Shown here piece by piece: positions 1 through 10,250 of a DNA stretch of 64,000 nucleotides. The stretch covers positions 682,001-746,000 of the forward strand of contig JAJHTX010000013.1 of assembly GCA_032164295.1 (NCBI GenBank), given 5' to 3'. The number at the start of each line of letters is the position of its first letter. Within the stretch, counting starts at the first letter, position 1. The stretch comes from Inonotus obliquus (taxonomy: Eukaryota; Basidiomycota; Agaricomycetes; Hymenochaetales; Hymenochaetaceae). Position numbers and translations under genes: made by a program. The notes below the pieces were generated by a model. That model had not been told where the DNA came from and did not search any database. It worked only from the letters and a program-made list of their open reading frames with translations.

Positions 1-3000
1 AGACCACGGGACTGGGATTACTGGCACTTGACACTTCCGCACCGAAAGCGCTTGTCGGGACAGAAGTCGAAGTCGAAGTCGATGCCCCACTGTCTGTGAC
101 GCCCGCGGCCACAGAAACACCTACACCAGCTACTAGACCCGCAGTGATATTTGGAAGCGTAGTTGTCTCCGTACTGGTAGGATTCTCTAGAATGCTAGTC
201 ACATTGACACCCCCTGAGACAGACGCAGATGCGCAGACGACCGCGGTTGCGCCTAAGTCACGGCGTTGACTTCCGCAAGATGATGTGCCGCCTGTTGAGT
301 TCTGATTGACAGCTGCAACAACACCAGAGAGAGTAGAGTTCAGTGCACCGGACACGTTTTGAGGCCCGCTACCTTCACCAGCTCCAGTTCCAGAGGACGC
401 TCCACCCCCCAGAATAGCAGAAGCGTTTGCACCAGCTAGACTCGTGGCATTATTCAGAAGCGTAGTTGCATTCGTACTCAGGCTGTTGGGTGAGCGCAAG
501 TTTTCTAGAATTCTAGTCGCATCGCCATTCCCTGCGACAGATGCAGATGCGCAGACAGTGGCGTTCCCGCCCAAGTCACGGCGTTGGCCACAAGAAGATG
601 TGTTGCCGGTTGAATTGGAAGCTGCAGAGGCGCCAGAGAGAGTAGAGTTTAATGCACCGGACACGTTTTGAAGCCCGTTACCTCCACCAGTTCCAGCTCC
701 AGAGGGCAACCCACTCCCCGTAACACGTGCAGAAGTACTTACACCAACTCGAACCGCGGCATTATTCAGAAGCGTAGTTGTATTCGTACTGTTTGGCGAG
801 CTTGGGTTTTCTAGAATGTTAGCCGCATTGTTATTCCCTGCGACAGATACAGATACGCAGCCAGTAGCGTTCGCGCCCAAGTCACGGCGTTGGTTCCCAC
901 AAGATGTTGTACCGCCGGTTGAGTTCTGATTGACAGCTGCAGCAGCAGAGAGAGTAGTGTTTAGTGCACCGGACACATTTTGAGGTCCGCTACCTTCACC
1001 AGCTCCAGTTCTAGAGGACACTCCACTCCCCAGAATAGCAGAAGCGTTTGCACCAGCTAGACTCGTGACATTATTCAGAAGAGTAGTTGCATTCGTGCTG
1101 TTGGGTGAGCTTAAGTTTTCTAGAATGCTGGTCTCATTGCCATTCCCTGCGACAGATACAGATACGCAGCCAGTAGTGTTTGCGCCCAATCCACGGCGTT
1201 GACTTCCGCAAGATGATGCGCCGCCGGTTAAGTTGACAGTTGCAAGGCGCAAAGCGCCAGAGAGTGTAGAGTTGAATGCACTAGTGACGTCTTGGAGCCC
1301 GCTACCTCCGCCAGTTCCAGCTCCAGAGGGCAATCCACTCCCTGAAATACCTGCAGAAGCACTTGCACCAGCTAGACCCACGACATTTAGAGGTGTAGTT
1401 GTATTCGTGCCGGTTGCGTTTAAGAGAACAGATGCAGTTGCGCAGACATCTACAGTTGCACTCAAGTCACGGCGTTGTCGGCTTCCACAAGCTGATGCGT
1501 TGCCACCATCATCAGAAAAACCGCCCTGGAACCGTCCAAGCCTACCCCTGGGTCCATTTTCATCGCCTTGATCTCCCGCCATTTCGGGACCGTTTCCAGG
1601 ACCTGTTTCTGACGTGAGAAACACGACGCTGTAGGCGGAAGCAAAGGTTGACTCACCAGATGCGTTTGAACCTGACTCACCACCTGCATTTGAATCTGCG
1701 CCAGGACCAGAGTTAGAATTTGGCGCCGCGTCAGACTCAGTTGTCTGGTCATTATTCGCATCCGTAGAGGCGACAGCGGGACCTCCAGATCCTGGTGACG
1801 GCGAAACGGGATCAGGAGGGGATCCTGGGACAGGAGCGGAAGATGTTGGAGCGTCCTCAGGTGGAGAGGTTGGATTGGGAGAAGCGAAGGAGGAGGAAGT
1901 AGAAGAGGTGAAGGCGTTCTCGGTCGAGGTTGAATCAGAACCAGCGAAGCCTGACGAAGTACGAGTAGAAGGTGCGTCCTCGTTCGATTCTGGTGGTGTC
2001 GTCTCGGTCGAAGTTGCTGGATCCGGCGTAGCAGATGTCGGAGAATCAGTCGTGGAAGGTACCAATTGCAGATGCGGCATAGTAGCCGGGGCATACCATC
2101 TACCACCAAAGTTCTCCTCAGGAAAGGCTGCATTACTCGACCTATTCGGGACGCAATGATCACTGGAAGGCGCAACCACCCACCCAACCTCACATGCCTG
2201 TACAAGACAGCGACCAGCAGAGCAGGTTACATCCGTAGCTGCCTTTATCGCTGTGCAATCGACACCGTTTGCCAATTGACGCTTTTTGTACTGACTTTCA
2301 TCGTCATATCTAAGGAAAAGTGACCGAGGTGGGACCCTACAGCCACCGCAGCTTTCCAGTGAACTACGCGTATCGACACATTCGGTCGTGACCCGACCGC
2401 GAGGAGCGTACGCGCCACATAGAGTCTCTTGAGGAGCGCAACCGGCGTCCTGGGATTGCTGTGCCTGAGAGCTGTAGAGTGAACCAGTTGGGGAAGCTGA
2501 GGCAAAACCGGCACTAGGAGACGGCCCGGACGTATCCCGCAAAGCTCCTTCGGGGGTAGCATTGGACTTGGGGCATCCATCCGGGAACGAGCCGCATTGG
2601 CCTCCGCAGACAGTATTCGGTAGTGGGCACACGCAGGTACTCCGCGTTTCTCCCCATAGTCTATAAGATCTGCGTCTGAATCCGTTTGAGCATTCGTAGC
2701 CACAAGGATCGTCACGAGAACATCTCGGAGTTGAGTTCGGCGGATAAGAGCACTGTTTAGCACCGGGTGATTGGACAATGTACTTCTCGGCGGCTAGCTC
2801 TAGTTCTGTTGAGTTTAAATCGCCAATTGCAAGGCCCGAGAATTTTATAAAGGCCTCGACCTCCGAGGTACAGAGACAAGCATGGACCAAAACATCATCG
2901 CCAGATGAGCAGGACGAATTCGTACCAGAAAGAGAGCTAAATAGCAAAGAAAGTGGAGACTCGACATAGGCGCAGGTATCATTATGCGGCGGGACACCAC

Positions 3001-3094
3001 GTATGATACTTTTCTGGTCTGTTGCGCGACCTTCGGCTCCAGAGAAGAAAAGGAAAGAGAGGACATAAAGGAAAGTAGAGAGCGTTTGGCGCAT
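1..3094 (-). CDS. PriA/CPL1-like secreted cysteine-rich protein with C-terminal ~100-residue repeats (partial, C-terminus beyond window start)
   Basis: One uninterrupted frame runs from the ATG at 3094 to base 1 without a stop, giving at least 1031 residues and no visible introns. The start is followed by a signal peptide (hydrophobic core LSTFLYVLSFLFF, cleavage near residue 24). Residues ~110-315 are Cys-rich and contain the diagnostic CPL1/PriA block ECVDTRSSLESCGGC (~245-260), followed by GVDCTAI...DVTCSAGRC and a final C...GW...C motif. Residues ~330-530 are Ser/Thr/Pro-rich. From ~535 on there are five imperfect repeats of about 100 residues, each holding CG-x-QRR-(D/G)LGA, a second Cys and a Gly-rich LPSGAG(T)GGGSG segment. 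The family is extracellular or wall-associated in fungi, but its biochemical role is not established. Most family members are far shorter (a few hundred residues), so the repeat tail is unusual. The family call is firm; a processed-repeat role is inference. Confidence 0.85.
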   Translation of the reverse strand, partial: MRQTLSTFLYVLSFLFFSGAEGRATDQKSIIRGVPPHNDTCAYVESPLSLLFSSLSGTNSSCSSGDDVLVHACLCTSEVEAFIKFSGLAIGDLNSTELELAAEKYIVQSPGAKQCSYPPNSTPRCSRDDPCGYECSNGFRRRSYRLWGETRSTCVCPLPNTVCGGQCGSFPDGCPKSNATPEGALRDTSGPSPSAGFASASPTGSLYSSQAQQSQDAGCAPQETLCGAYAPRGRVTTECVDTRSSLESCGGCRVPPRSLFLRYDDESQYKKRQLANGVDCTAIKAATDVTCSAGRCLVQACEVGWVVAPSSDHCVPNRSSNAAFPEENFGGRWYAPATMPHLQLVPSTTDSPTSATPDPATSTETTPPESNEDAPSTRTSSGFAGSDSTSTENAFTSSTSSSFASPNPTSPPEDAPTSSAPVPGSPPDPVSPSPGSGGPAVASTDANNDQTTESDAAPNSNSGPGADSNAGGESGSNASGESTFASAYSVVFLTSETGPGNGPEMAGDQGDENGPRGRLGRFQGGFSDDGGNASACGSRQRRDLSATVDVCATASVLLNATGTNTTTPLNVVGLAGASASAGISGSGLPSGAGTGGGSGLQDVTSAFNSTLSGALRLATVNLTGGASSCGSQRRGLGANTTGCVSVSVAGNGNETSILENLSSPNSTNATTLLNNVTSLAGANASAILGSGVSSRTGAGEGSGPQNVSGALNTTLSAAAAVNQNSTGGTTSCGNQRRDLGANATGCVSVSVAGNNNAANILENPSSPNSTNTTTLLNNAAVRVGVSTSARVTGSGLPSGAGTGGGNGLQNVSGALNSTLSGASAASNSTGNTSSCGQRRDLGGNATVCASASVAGNGDATRILENLRSPNSLSTNATTLLNNATSLAGANASAILGGGASSGTGAGEGSGPQNVSGALNSTLSGVVAAVNQNSTGGTSSCGSQRRDLGATAVVCASASVSGGVNVTSILENPTSTETTTLPNITAGLVAGVGVSVAAGVTDSGASTSTSTSVPTSAFGAEVSSASNPSPVV
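150..1520 (-). repeat. Five imperfect tandem coding repeats of ~277-319 bp
   Basis: Copies of the QRR-encoding word (gtcacggcgttg on + strand) lie near 260, 579, 884, 1193 and 1470, so unit lengths are about 319, 305, 309 and 277 bases. The units keep the reading frame and share the Asn/Thr/Ser-rich spacer and the Gly-rich block. The leftmost copy is cut by the window edge, so the total number is unknown. Confidence 0.85.
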
Positions 3095-3644
3095 AGTAGC
3101 CTTGCTGGTATTGAAAGAGCGTAGGTAGGGGTATGTCTATAACGAGAGGCTGGGTATCGTAGTAAAGAGTATGATGGATTGGAACAAAGAGCGAGGTAGT
3201 AGTCGAAATGTGATGAAGATGGGCTGACCGGAACATTTCTACCTGCTTTTATACATGATCGAAGAACGTCAGCCGCTCGTGGTAGACCCAGATTTCATCC
3301 TGAACCAAGACCGAGCCATCATATGTAAGTCTACACGCATTTGATATACCGTGGTAGCATAGTAAAGCGCATGCTCCGGCCAATATAGAAGCCCTTGAGC
3401 GGTACTGCTGTCAGCCAAGGGTGGTGGGGTAGGGAAGAAGAGGAAGTGGTAGTAAACATGGGTAAACAACCGAACCACAATCATTATCTAATCACCTTTT
3501 CACCAACCTTGCCCTTAATCATTCTTCTTTCTCCCAGTTGTTTATTTACTTATCGATGTTTATTCTCACACAAAACTCCTCTGTTATCTTGTCCTACCCA
3601 CCTCTGGAACACTCAGTCGATTGTCGCACTTGTATGAATTCTTG
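3095..3644. other. Divergent intergenic region
   Basis: This is the shared upstream region of the PriA-like gene (left, minus) and deacetylase A (right, plus). Apart from the minus-strand TATA box nothing specific is seen. The short reading frames here lack family features. Confidence 0.4.
3247..3253 (-). promoter_or_regulatory. TATA box of the PriA-like gene
   Basis: TATAAAA reads on the minus strand about 153 bases before the ATG at 3094. It is followed by a pyrimidine-rich stretch typical of fungal transcription start regions. Confidence 0.5.
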
Positions 3645-5406
3645 ATGTCTGACTCGGACCCAAAACGAGAAATTTTGGTTGGGTTTGGCGTTGATGTTGA
3701 CGCTGTTGCGGGATGGTAAGCTTATCAATTCCAGCGTTTGCGCTTCTTGCGTTCTTTTTTGGAAAAGGCAGTGGCCTACTCCCGTCGAGTGAACAATCCA
3801 TGCCGAATTTTAATGCCAATGCTTCGTAATCCTTCGATAGGTTAGGCTCGTATGGTGGCCATGACTCTCCGGGCGACATCTCTCGAGTCAGTTCCTCAGC
3901 CCTGTGCACTTTCTGCTTACTTATCATCTGCTTAGGGAATGTATGCCGGCGAAGTTGGTGTTCCTCGCTTGCTTAAGCTTTTCGAACGATTTGGGATCAA
4001 GACTACTTGGTTTATCCCTGGTGAGTTACCAATCCCAAATGAAATGGAAACGCGACGCCTATTTGTCTCATGATACTATGATAAACAGGACACAGTCTGG
4101 AAACATTTCCAGATCAAATGGCGGCTGTCCGCGATGCGGGGCATGAAATGTGCGTACTGGTAAACTTCTTTTCAGTGTTTTGGCAAACTCAAGTTTCGGC
4201 AGTGGGCTTCATGGATACTCGCACGAAGTATGTCAACAGATTTATCTCTTATCAAACCTCTGATAAACGATTGTCAACGCAAATAAAAAGAATCCGAAAT
4301 CATTGACAATCGAACAACAACGCGACATTCTCGACAAGACGTACGCAATGCTAACCGACTTCTGCGGAGGTGTTTCTCCCAAAGGGAGCGTAGCGCCATG
4401 GTGGGAGACAAGCCGTGAAGGCACCGACCTTCTTCTGGATAAGGGCATCGAATACGGTACTCATATCCATCTATTCCTTCCTGATCTTGAGGTACCTTAT
4501 CATGAGATATTCAGATCATTCCAACATGGCACACGAGTAAGCAAGATAACCTTACTCGCATGAGAATAATTATCTTACATTCTTACAAAGCTCTCAAGCG
4601 TATTACCTGCGCGATGCAGATAACTGGACTCCGATTGATTATAATGCCAAAGCAGAAACATGGATGAAACCCTTGAAACGTGGAAATGAGACTGGCCTCG
4701 TGGAGATTCCTGCGAACTGGTATGAAACCAATCATAACTTTCCCGGTATATACTCAATTTTGTACATCTAGGTACTTGGACGACCTACCGCCCATGATGT
4801 ACGTTGCAGCCTTATCCTTTATTCGGTAAAAGTATAACTACGCATGCAGGTTTATCAAGGCTGCGCCTAACTCTCACGGATGGGTATATTTTTAACTTTC
4901 ATTTCTGATAGCCCTCCTTGACCAATACTTCGAAGGTGAATACACGGGATGTCGAGGACCTTTGGAAAGATACCTTCTCATATCTGTATCGGTTAGTAGT
5001 TGCCTTCACACCATAAAACCATACAGGTCTAAAATAGTTCAATGATCAGAGAAGAGAAAGACTTCATATTCCCGATAACTATCCATCCGGACGTCAGTGG
5101 GTATGTATGATTTTTAATGTCTCATCTCGCAATTCAACAACTTTTCACTCGCGCTGACACAACTAAAAAAGCCGACCACACGTCCTAATGATGCTCGTAC
5201 GTCTCCTTCCTTCTCAACTTCCCACCAACCAACTCACTCAACTTCTTTTGAATTTTAAAAAGGAACGTTTCGTAACATGGATCAACACCCACGAGCACGT
5301 CAAATGGGTACCCATGATCGAAATGGCTCGTTCTTTCCGTTCAAAGAAAGTTCCTGTTCCAGGTGCTCGTATGCCTACTGGATTCAAACCGGAGATCAAC
5401 ACATAA
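3645..5406 (+). CDS. Polysaccharide deacetylase (CE4/NodB fold), HpPgdA-type, copy A
   Basis: Fourteen exons: 3645-3715, 3841-3886, 3936-4020, 4089-4149, 4203-4227, 4291-4456, 4515-4536, 4591-4719, 4772-4798, 4850-4883, 4936-4991, 5050-5100, 5172-5196, 5263-5406. All have GT/AG borders and agreeing phases, giving 313 residues. The N-terminal [13 protein letters not shown] supplies the catalytic/metal Asp pair (D17, D19). HGYSHE supplies the two metal His (H91, H95). Other family blocks are [31 protein letters not shown] and [13 protein letters not shown]. Such enzymes remove acyl groups from amino sugars or open cyclic amides. There is no signal peptide, so the protein is probably intracellular and its substrate unknown; a role on wall chitin is not supported. 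Its paralogue lies tail-to-tail downstream, with 361 bases between the stops. Confidence 0.88.
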
Positions 5407-5767
5407 TACATCCGATATAAGACATGAGAATTGATATAAAGATGTGGGATAGATAAATGAACAGGTGGTGTACAGTGTATGTATGGTTGTAAACATTGAA
5501 AGCTCTGATCTTAAATATTATGTATGATCTTGGTGTGATCAACAACGTTTGACACATAGTACCAAATACATTCGTACATCTCAAAGACCAATACCGAATC
5601 TCATTTGAACATACACAGTACATATAATACAACCGTTGAACCGTAGATATTCCCTCCTTATATACAATATCCATTCCCTACTGTCATCAGCAACCTTCGC
5701 GCTACAACAATCTTTGACTAACTCGGTAAACAAGTTCTCCACAAATCCACACGGCAGAGACACCGAA
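5407..5767. other. Short convergent 3' intergenic region
   Basis: A/T-rich spacer between the two deacetylase stop codons; it must hold both 3' ends. No palindrome or repeat strong enough to name was seen. Confidence 0.4.
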
Positions 5768-7577
5768 TTACACCGGCTCGAATCCTACCGGCATTATTGC
5801 ACCAGGTGCAGGATCCTTCTTCGCGCGGAACGCACGCGCCATCTCGATAAAAGGTACCCAACGTACATGTTCATGAGTATTCACCCAAGTAATAAAGCGT
5901 TCCTACATTCACATTGGTCCCGGGAGAATCAATCAATGAGGACGGTATTCTCCCGAGGGTACATGATGCACGATACACGATACACGACTCACCAACATCA
6001 TAAGAACGTGGGGGCGACTTCCAAGAGTCTATTTCAGTCCCAACATCGGCACCGGAAATAATGGAGTACATACCCACTAGCATCCGGATGAAGCGTAATA
6101 GGAAAAATGAAGTCCTTTTCTTCTCTTTGGTTATAGATTATAGATGTCTGTCAGATCCAGATCCAGAAAAACGGGAGAAAGGGAGGAACCGGTAATCGAG
6201 GAGATTGGACTTACCGGTACAAATACTCGAACGTATCTTTCCACAGATCTTCCACATCGCGCGTATTGACCTAACGTAAAACACGTTGGAATGAAAAGAA
6301 GTCAAGTTCAAGTAACAAACTTACCCAACCATGCGAGTTCGGTCTAGATTTGACAAAGCTACGGAAGTGAAATTTCTCCAGTAAGCCCCGAAAGGTTCCT
6401 CAATACAAAAGAAAATTGTGGAGCACATACACGAGTGGCGGGAAGTCATCTAGGTACCTGGGGTTCATTGTGATTAGGATGAGAAGTACGGTGAGGAATA
6501 TAACCGAGGCCGCGAACCAATTTGCTGGAATCTCAACCAATCCAGTCTCATTACCTCGCTGAAGGGGCTTCATCCATGTTTCTGCTTTCGCAGTATATTC
6601 AATAGACGTCCAACTATCTCCTTCACGCAGGTAGTATGCCTGCGAACTTGGTACCCATGAGGTCAGCTGCGTCTCTGTAATATGAATTGGACCAATATGC
6701 CTACTCGTGTGCCATATAAGAATGATCTAAAGCCATCTAGCATCAGCATCAGATAATTCATTCTCAAAAAGGAGCACTCATGTACCATATTCGATTCCTT
6801 TCTCCAGCAAAAGTTTGATTCCTTCATGACTTGTCTCCCAAAACGGAGCGACATTTCCCTTTGGGGCTACACCTCCGCAGAAGTCGGTTAGAAGTTTGAC
6901 CGTGTGGTTGAAAACGTCGCGTTCTTGTTCAACGTTCAACCGTTTCTGGTTCTGTTATACAAGGATCAATCAGGATTTTGCGTGCCAACCGATTCATGGG
7001 TACCTCGTGAGAATAACCGTGCAGACCGCTGAAACAGGTTTGTTCAGGAAGAATAAATGCCTGGATGGCCAATGATCACTCACATTTCGTGCCCAGCATC
7101 ACGAACAGCCGTCAGCTGCTCCGGGAAAGTCTCAAGACTATGCCCTGTCTCGAAAACATACTTGAGATTTTCATCGGAAGCCGAGTCCGACACGGAGAAA
7201 GTCCTCACCGGGAACGAACCAGGTGGTCTTGATCCCAAATTGTTCAAAAAGCTTCAAGAGACGGGGGATCCCGACTTCACCGGCATACATTCCCTATAAT
7301 GTCTGTGCATTACTAACACGCAACAGTCACAGAAATTAAAGCAGCTCGGACACGAGAAATGTCCACCGGATCTTCCCCTCCTCCACCTCGGCCAAGCCTG
7401 TTTGTTTGAAAAGTATTGGCAAACCAAGTAAGCCGCCAGGCAACAGTCAAGTTTTGCTCGGAGAACGAGTTCAACTCGAAGGGGTCATCGGTGGATAACG
7501 CACCATCCAGACACGCCATCGGCGTCGACACCAAACCCGACCAGAATTTCGCGTTTGGAAGATCCGCTATTAGACAT
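5768..7577 (-). CDS. Polysaccharide deacetylase (CE4/NodB fold), HpPgdA-type, copy B
   Basis: Fourteen exons in minus-strand order: 7577-7504, 7397-7352, 7293-7209, 7144-7084, 7028-7004, 6951-6786, 6726-6705, 6646-6518, 6457-6431, 6358-6325, 6270-6215, 6124-6074, 6017-5993, 5902-5768. They give 311 residues. Exons 2-13 have exactly the same lengths as in copy A; only the first and last differ. The metal ligands are kept ([13 protein letters not shown] and HGYSHE). Substitutions at conserved places include APFWETS for APWWETS and FPPLV for LPPMM, so substrate preference may have shifted. There is no signal peptide. The exon 2 donor (GTCCGA) is non-consensus but in phase. The pair arose by inverted duplication. 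Confidence 0.85.
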
Positions 7578-8240
7578 AACGCGATAAAATGCTACACAAC
7601 ACGTAAAACCTCTTATCTACCCGAGCTACACCTCGCTCTTGATGGGTGTAATAGAGAGCGGCTGCGAGACCCCCACACTGATAAGTAGTTCAATGCCATG
7701 AGAGAAAGAAGGACGGAAACAAAGTTTGTGGGCGAGAGTTACGATGAGTATATTTGCTCTTATTTGGTGAATATTGCATAATACTATGACACATGAGCAA
7801 ACAATGGCAACTAGTGATAAACACAAGTGCTATTCTAAGTCAATTCTTTCCATCGCATCCTGGAGCACATGCAAATTCACATAATCCAGAGTTCACCTAG
7901 CAAGGTGATTATACGAGACCGATGCTGAAGGAGTGATAAGCGTCCTCAGCTCCCCTTAATTACTAGCGCTTTTTCGACTATTTCTGGCTCCTAGCGAGGC
8001 GGACACAAGTCGGACATATCAATTTGATAAAGGATGCAGCATCGTATATGCGGCGTATCGAGTATTCTGCACAAAATAAACATGGCAATTTAATCTATAC
8101 TTATACCTAAGTTATTGAGTTGAGCAGGAGGTTGTGAAGACAAAATGGTGCGAAAGAGGTTTGGAAAACGACAAAGACGGCATTAGAAATAGTATATGTA
8201 TCAAGACAAAAGCGCGACAACTAGGTCCCAAGTTGAAATA
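7578..8240. other. Intergenic region, no gene seen
   Basis: This stretch holds the promoter of deacetylase B and the 3' flank of the F-box gene. It contains short frames only, without motifs or splice logic. Confidence 0.4.
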
Positions 8241-9566
8241 TTAAGCAACCGAACTAGAGTGGCTCCTGTTCAGCCCCAAGAAAGCGCACGGGTGTACCAC
8301 AGCTCCGAATTTGGCTTCTTGACAACTATCACCGCCAAAGGAGTGGCCGTTCCTCTTCATCAGGAGGCGCTCTTTTATGAGCTGCAGGCGACCGGCTCGT
8401 ATTAGCTCGCATAAGCGCGGATGAGCAACAATTTGACTTGCGAACAACGTCTGCGGCTCGCTCGCGAGCTGCGCTTCAAGCTCCGCTACTGCGGCTCCAA
8501 GAATCGTCGGATCTGAGCCGACATCCCCGAGCGTGTGCTTAGCTACTGGTTTGCCGGAATCGCATAGCCTCGGAATGGAAGTGTGCATAGAGTTGGGGTC
8601 GTAGTAACGATAGCTTTCCGCCCTCATGAGAGGTGGGAGGGAAAATGGAGATACGGAAGAGCCTTGGTCTGGTGATCCTCCAGCGGTGTCAAGAAGCTCG
8701 ATGCGCTTTAGCGCTGGGTTCTTAGCGACGTCCAATAAGAAACTATTCAGTAGCGTAGGCTGGTGCGCTCGAAACACTTTTAGGTTCGCGGCATTCGCAA
8801 GTGCAATGGCAAGTGGATCCGGTCGAGGGCTACTCGATGTGGTTGGCATCGGCGTTGGTTTCGTTCTTAAATCAACCACTTCCTGGACAAGGTAGATGAT
8901 TAAACGCATTGGTTCGACGGAACGGAGATGGAGGTCCAAGAGAAACGATGAGTTATAACCATGGCAATAAGCACGGACACTGACCAGACTTTGCCAACGA
9001 TCCACACAGGACGCAAGAGTGTGGTAAAACGGAGTGGCCGCATTCCAGCGGACATATGTGTCTTGACGAACAACTAAGCACTTCGTATCCGGGCAAACGC
9101 GGAGAGCAGACGTTAATAGGTTCAGGTCTTCTTTGCCTTGACTGGGAGAGAAATTTCCGCACCCTGGCGGACTGCGTTCACAGACGAGGCCAACGTCCAG
9201 AACATCAAGCACGCGCCGAGAATGCTCATGGAAATTGGAAAGAATCTGTGATGCCACGAGAAATGCGCGACTAGCAGATGGTACGTCTACCCGAATATTT
9301 CGTATGTATGCGCAGAGACCGGGCTGAGCATTAAGTACTTCTGCCAGTTTCTCGGACTGGCGTCGAGTTCGGAGATATAAGCTACTGTACAAAAGAGGCT
9401 TCGCTATTCGGTTGAATGCCTTGCAGACAAGTGGTAGAGTGGACGCAGCTGTCTCGGCGACTGCAGTGAAATCAGCCTGAGGCAGCAAGGCATAAGCAAT
9501 TATTTGTTCCAGAATTTCTTCCGGCAAGATGAGAGTGGCGGGGTCGAGCGAGACTTTAGTAACCAT
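8241..9566 (-). CDS. F-box-like domain protein, intronless
   Basis: A single frame of 441 residues starts at the ATG at 9566. Residues ~10-65 (LILPEEILEQIIAYALL ... LPLVCKAFNRIAKPLLYSSLYL) match the basidiomycete F-box pattern, in which a Leu-Pro-x-Glu-Ile start is followed by a Leu-Val-C-(K/R)-x-Phe helix. The remaining ~370 residues have alternating Leu-rich stretches, as in F-box proteins with irregular leucine repeats, but no clear domain. Such proteins recruit substrates to SCF ubiquitin ligases through Skp1; the target is unknown. The lack of introns contrasts with the intron-dense neighbours and is common in expanded fungal F-box families. Confidence 0.7.
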   Translation of the reverse strand: MVTKVSLDPATLILPEEILEQIIAYALLPQADFTAVAETAASTLPLVCKAFNRIAKPLLYSSLYLRTRRQSEKLAEVLNAQPGLCAYIRNIRVDVPSASRAFLVASQILSNFHEHSRRVLDVLDVGLVCERSPPGCGNFSPSQGKEDLNLLTSALRVCPDTKCLVVRQDTYVRWNAATPFYHTLASCVDRWQSLVSVRAYCHGYNSSFLLDLHLRSVEPMRLIIYLVQEVVDLRTKPTPMPTTSSSPRPDPLAIALANAANLKVFRAHQPTLLNSFLLDVAKNPALKRIELLDTAGGSPDQGSSVSPFSLPPLMRAESYRYYDPNSMHTSIPRLCDSGKPVAKHTLGDVGSDPTILGAAVAELEAQLASEPQTLFASQIVAHPRLCELIRAGRLQLIKERLLMKRNGHSFGGDSCQEAKFGAVVHPCAFLGLNRSHSSSVA

Positions 9567-10250
9567 GGAGTGAGTTGGTGAATTATGATGGTCAAGGGAT
9601 GAAACTAGCTAAGCTTTATACTGTGCAGGCAGGCAGGCAGGCACGAAATAGCCGTGACGTCGCGTCTCGTGTCATGTCACGCGATTCGCGTGCGTGCGCT
9701 CCTTCCTAACGCGGTCAACACCTCTGCGCCTCTTTCCCTTCATGGTCCAGTTGGCATCCTGCGTGCTAGAAGCCACAAAGAAAGCGATTAGAACCCAAAA
9801 AAATATTGTCTTTGTCTTTGACAAGGTTATCGGCTCTCGGTCCCTGTTGCCTCTGTTGCCGAGGGCTGTTCCCACTATCTCAATCAGAGAAGATGAGGCT
9901 ATCTGCTTGACGCTCCAGATGATCATCTATCTCTGAGCGTTAATGGATAACTTTTCGCAAGTTAATGTGGTCCACTCCCGTCACATCTTCGTCCAACACG
10001 ACCCGTGTCTCGAAGAGTTATATCTGGTCTGATTGTGCGTTCATGCTCTGGGATAATCGGAAATGCCGTCGCCAGTCGGGCACTCGCCGAATCCTCATCA
10101 GGTATCATTAAGCTCGACGAAGTTCGTTCACGCAAGGTTTGAATGTGGGAAACAAGCACTTTTGTCCCATATCGGGATGCATCTTTTAACCTTATAGAGC
10201 TCAGCGAGCCTTCGTCTCTGATTACCTCTCCCTCCCTTGATCTATTCCTC
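9567..10250. other. Divergent promoter region (F-box gene / hydrolase gene)
   Basis: This region contains a GCAG tetranucleotide run near 9627-9642 and a CRE-like TGACGTCG at 9655-9662. Two overlapping frames of about 80 codons on opposite strands (9672-9936) lack coding features. Confidence 0.35.

Noticed and set aside
1462..2205. 247-codon minus-strand frame and several plus-strand frames over the PriA-like gene
   Set aside because: They are other-frame shadows: the true minus frame has a signal peptide, the CPL1 Cys motifs and the repeats.
9672..9936. Two opposite frames of 80-84 codons
   Set aside because: They overlap almost fully on opposite strands within a promoter region and show no family features.
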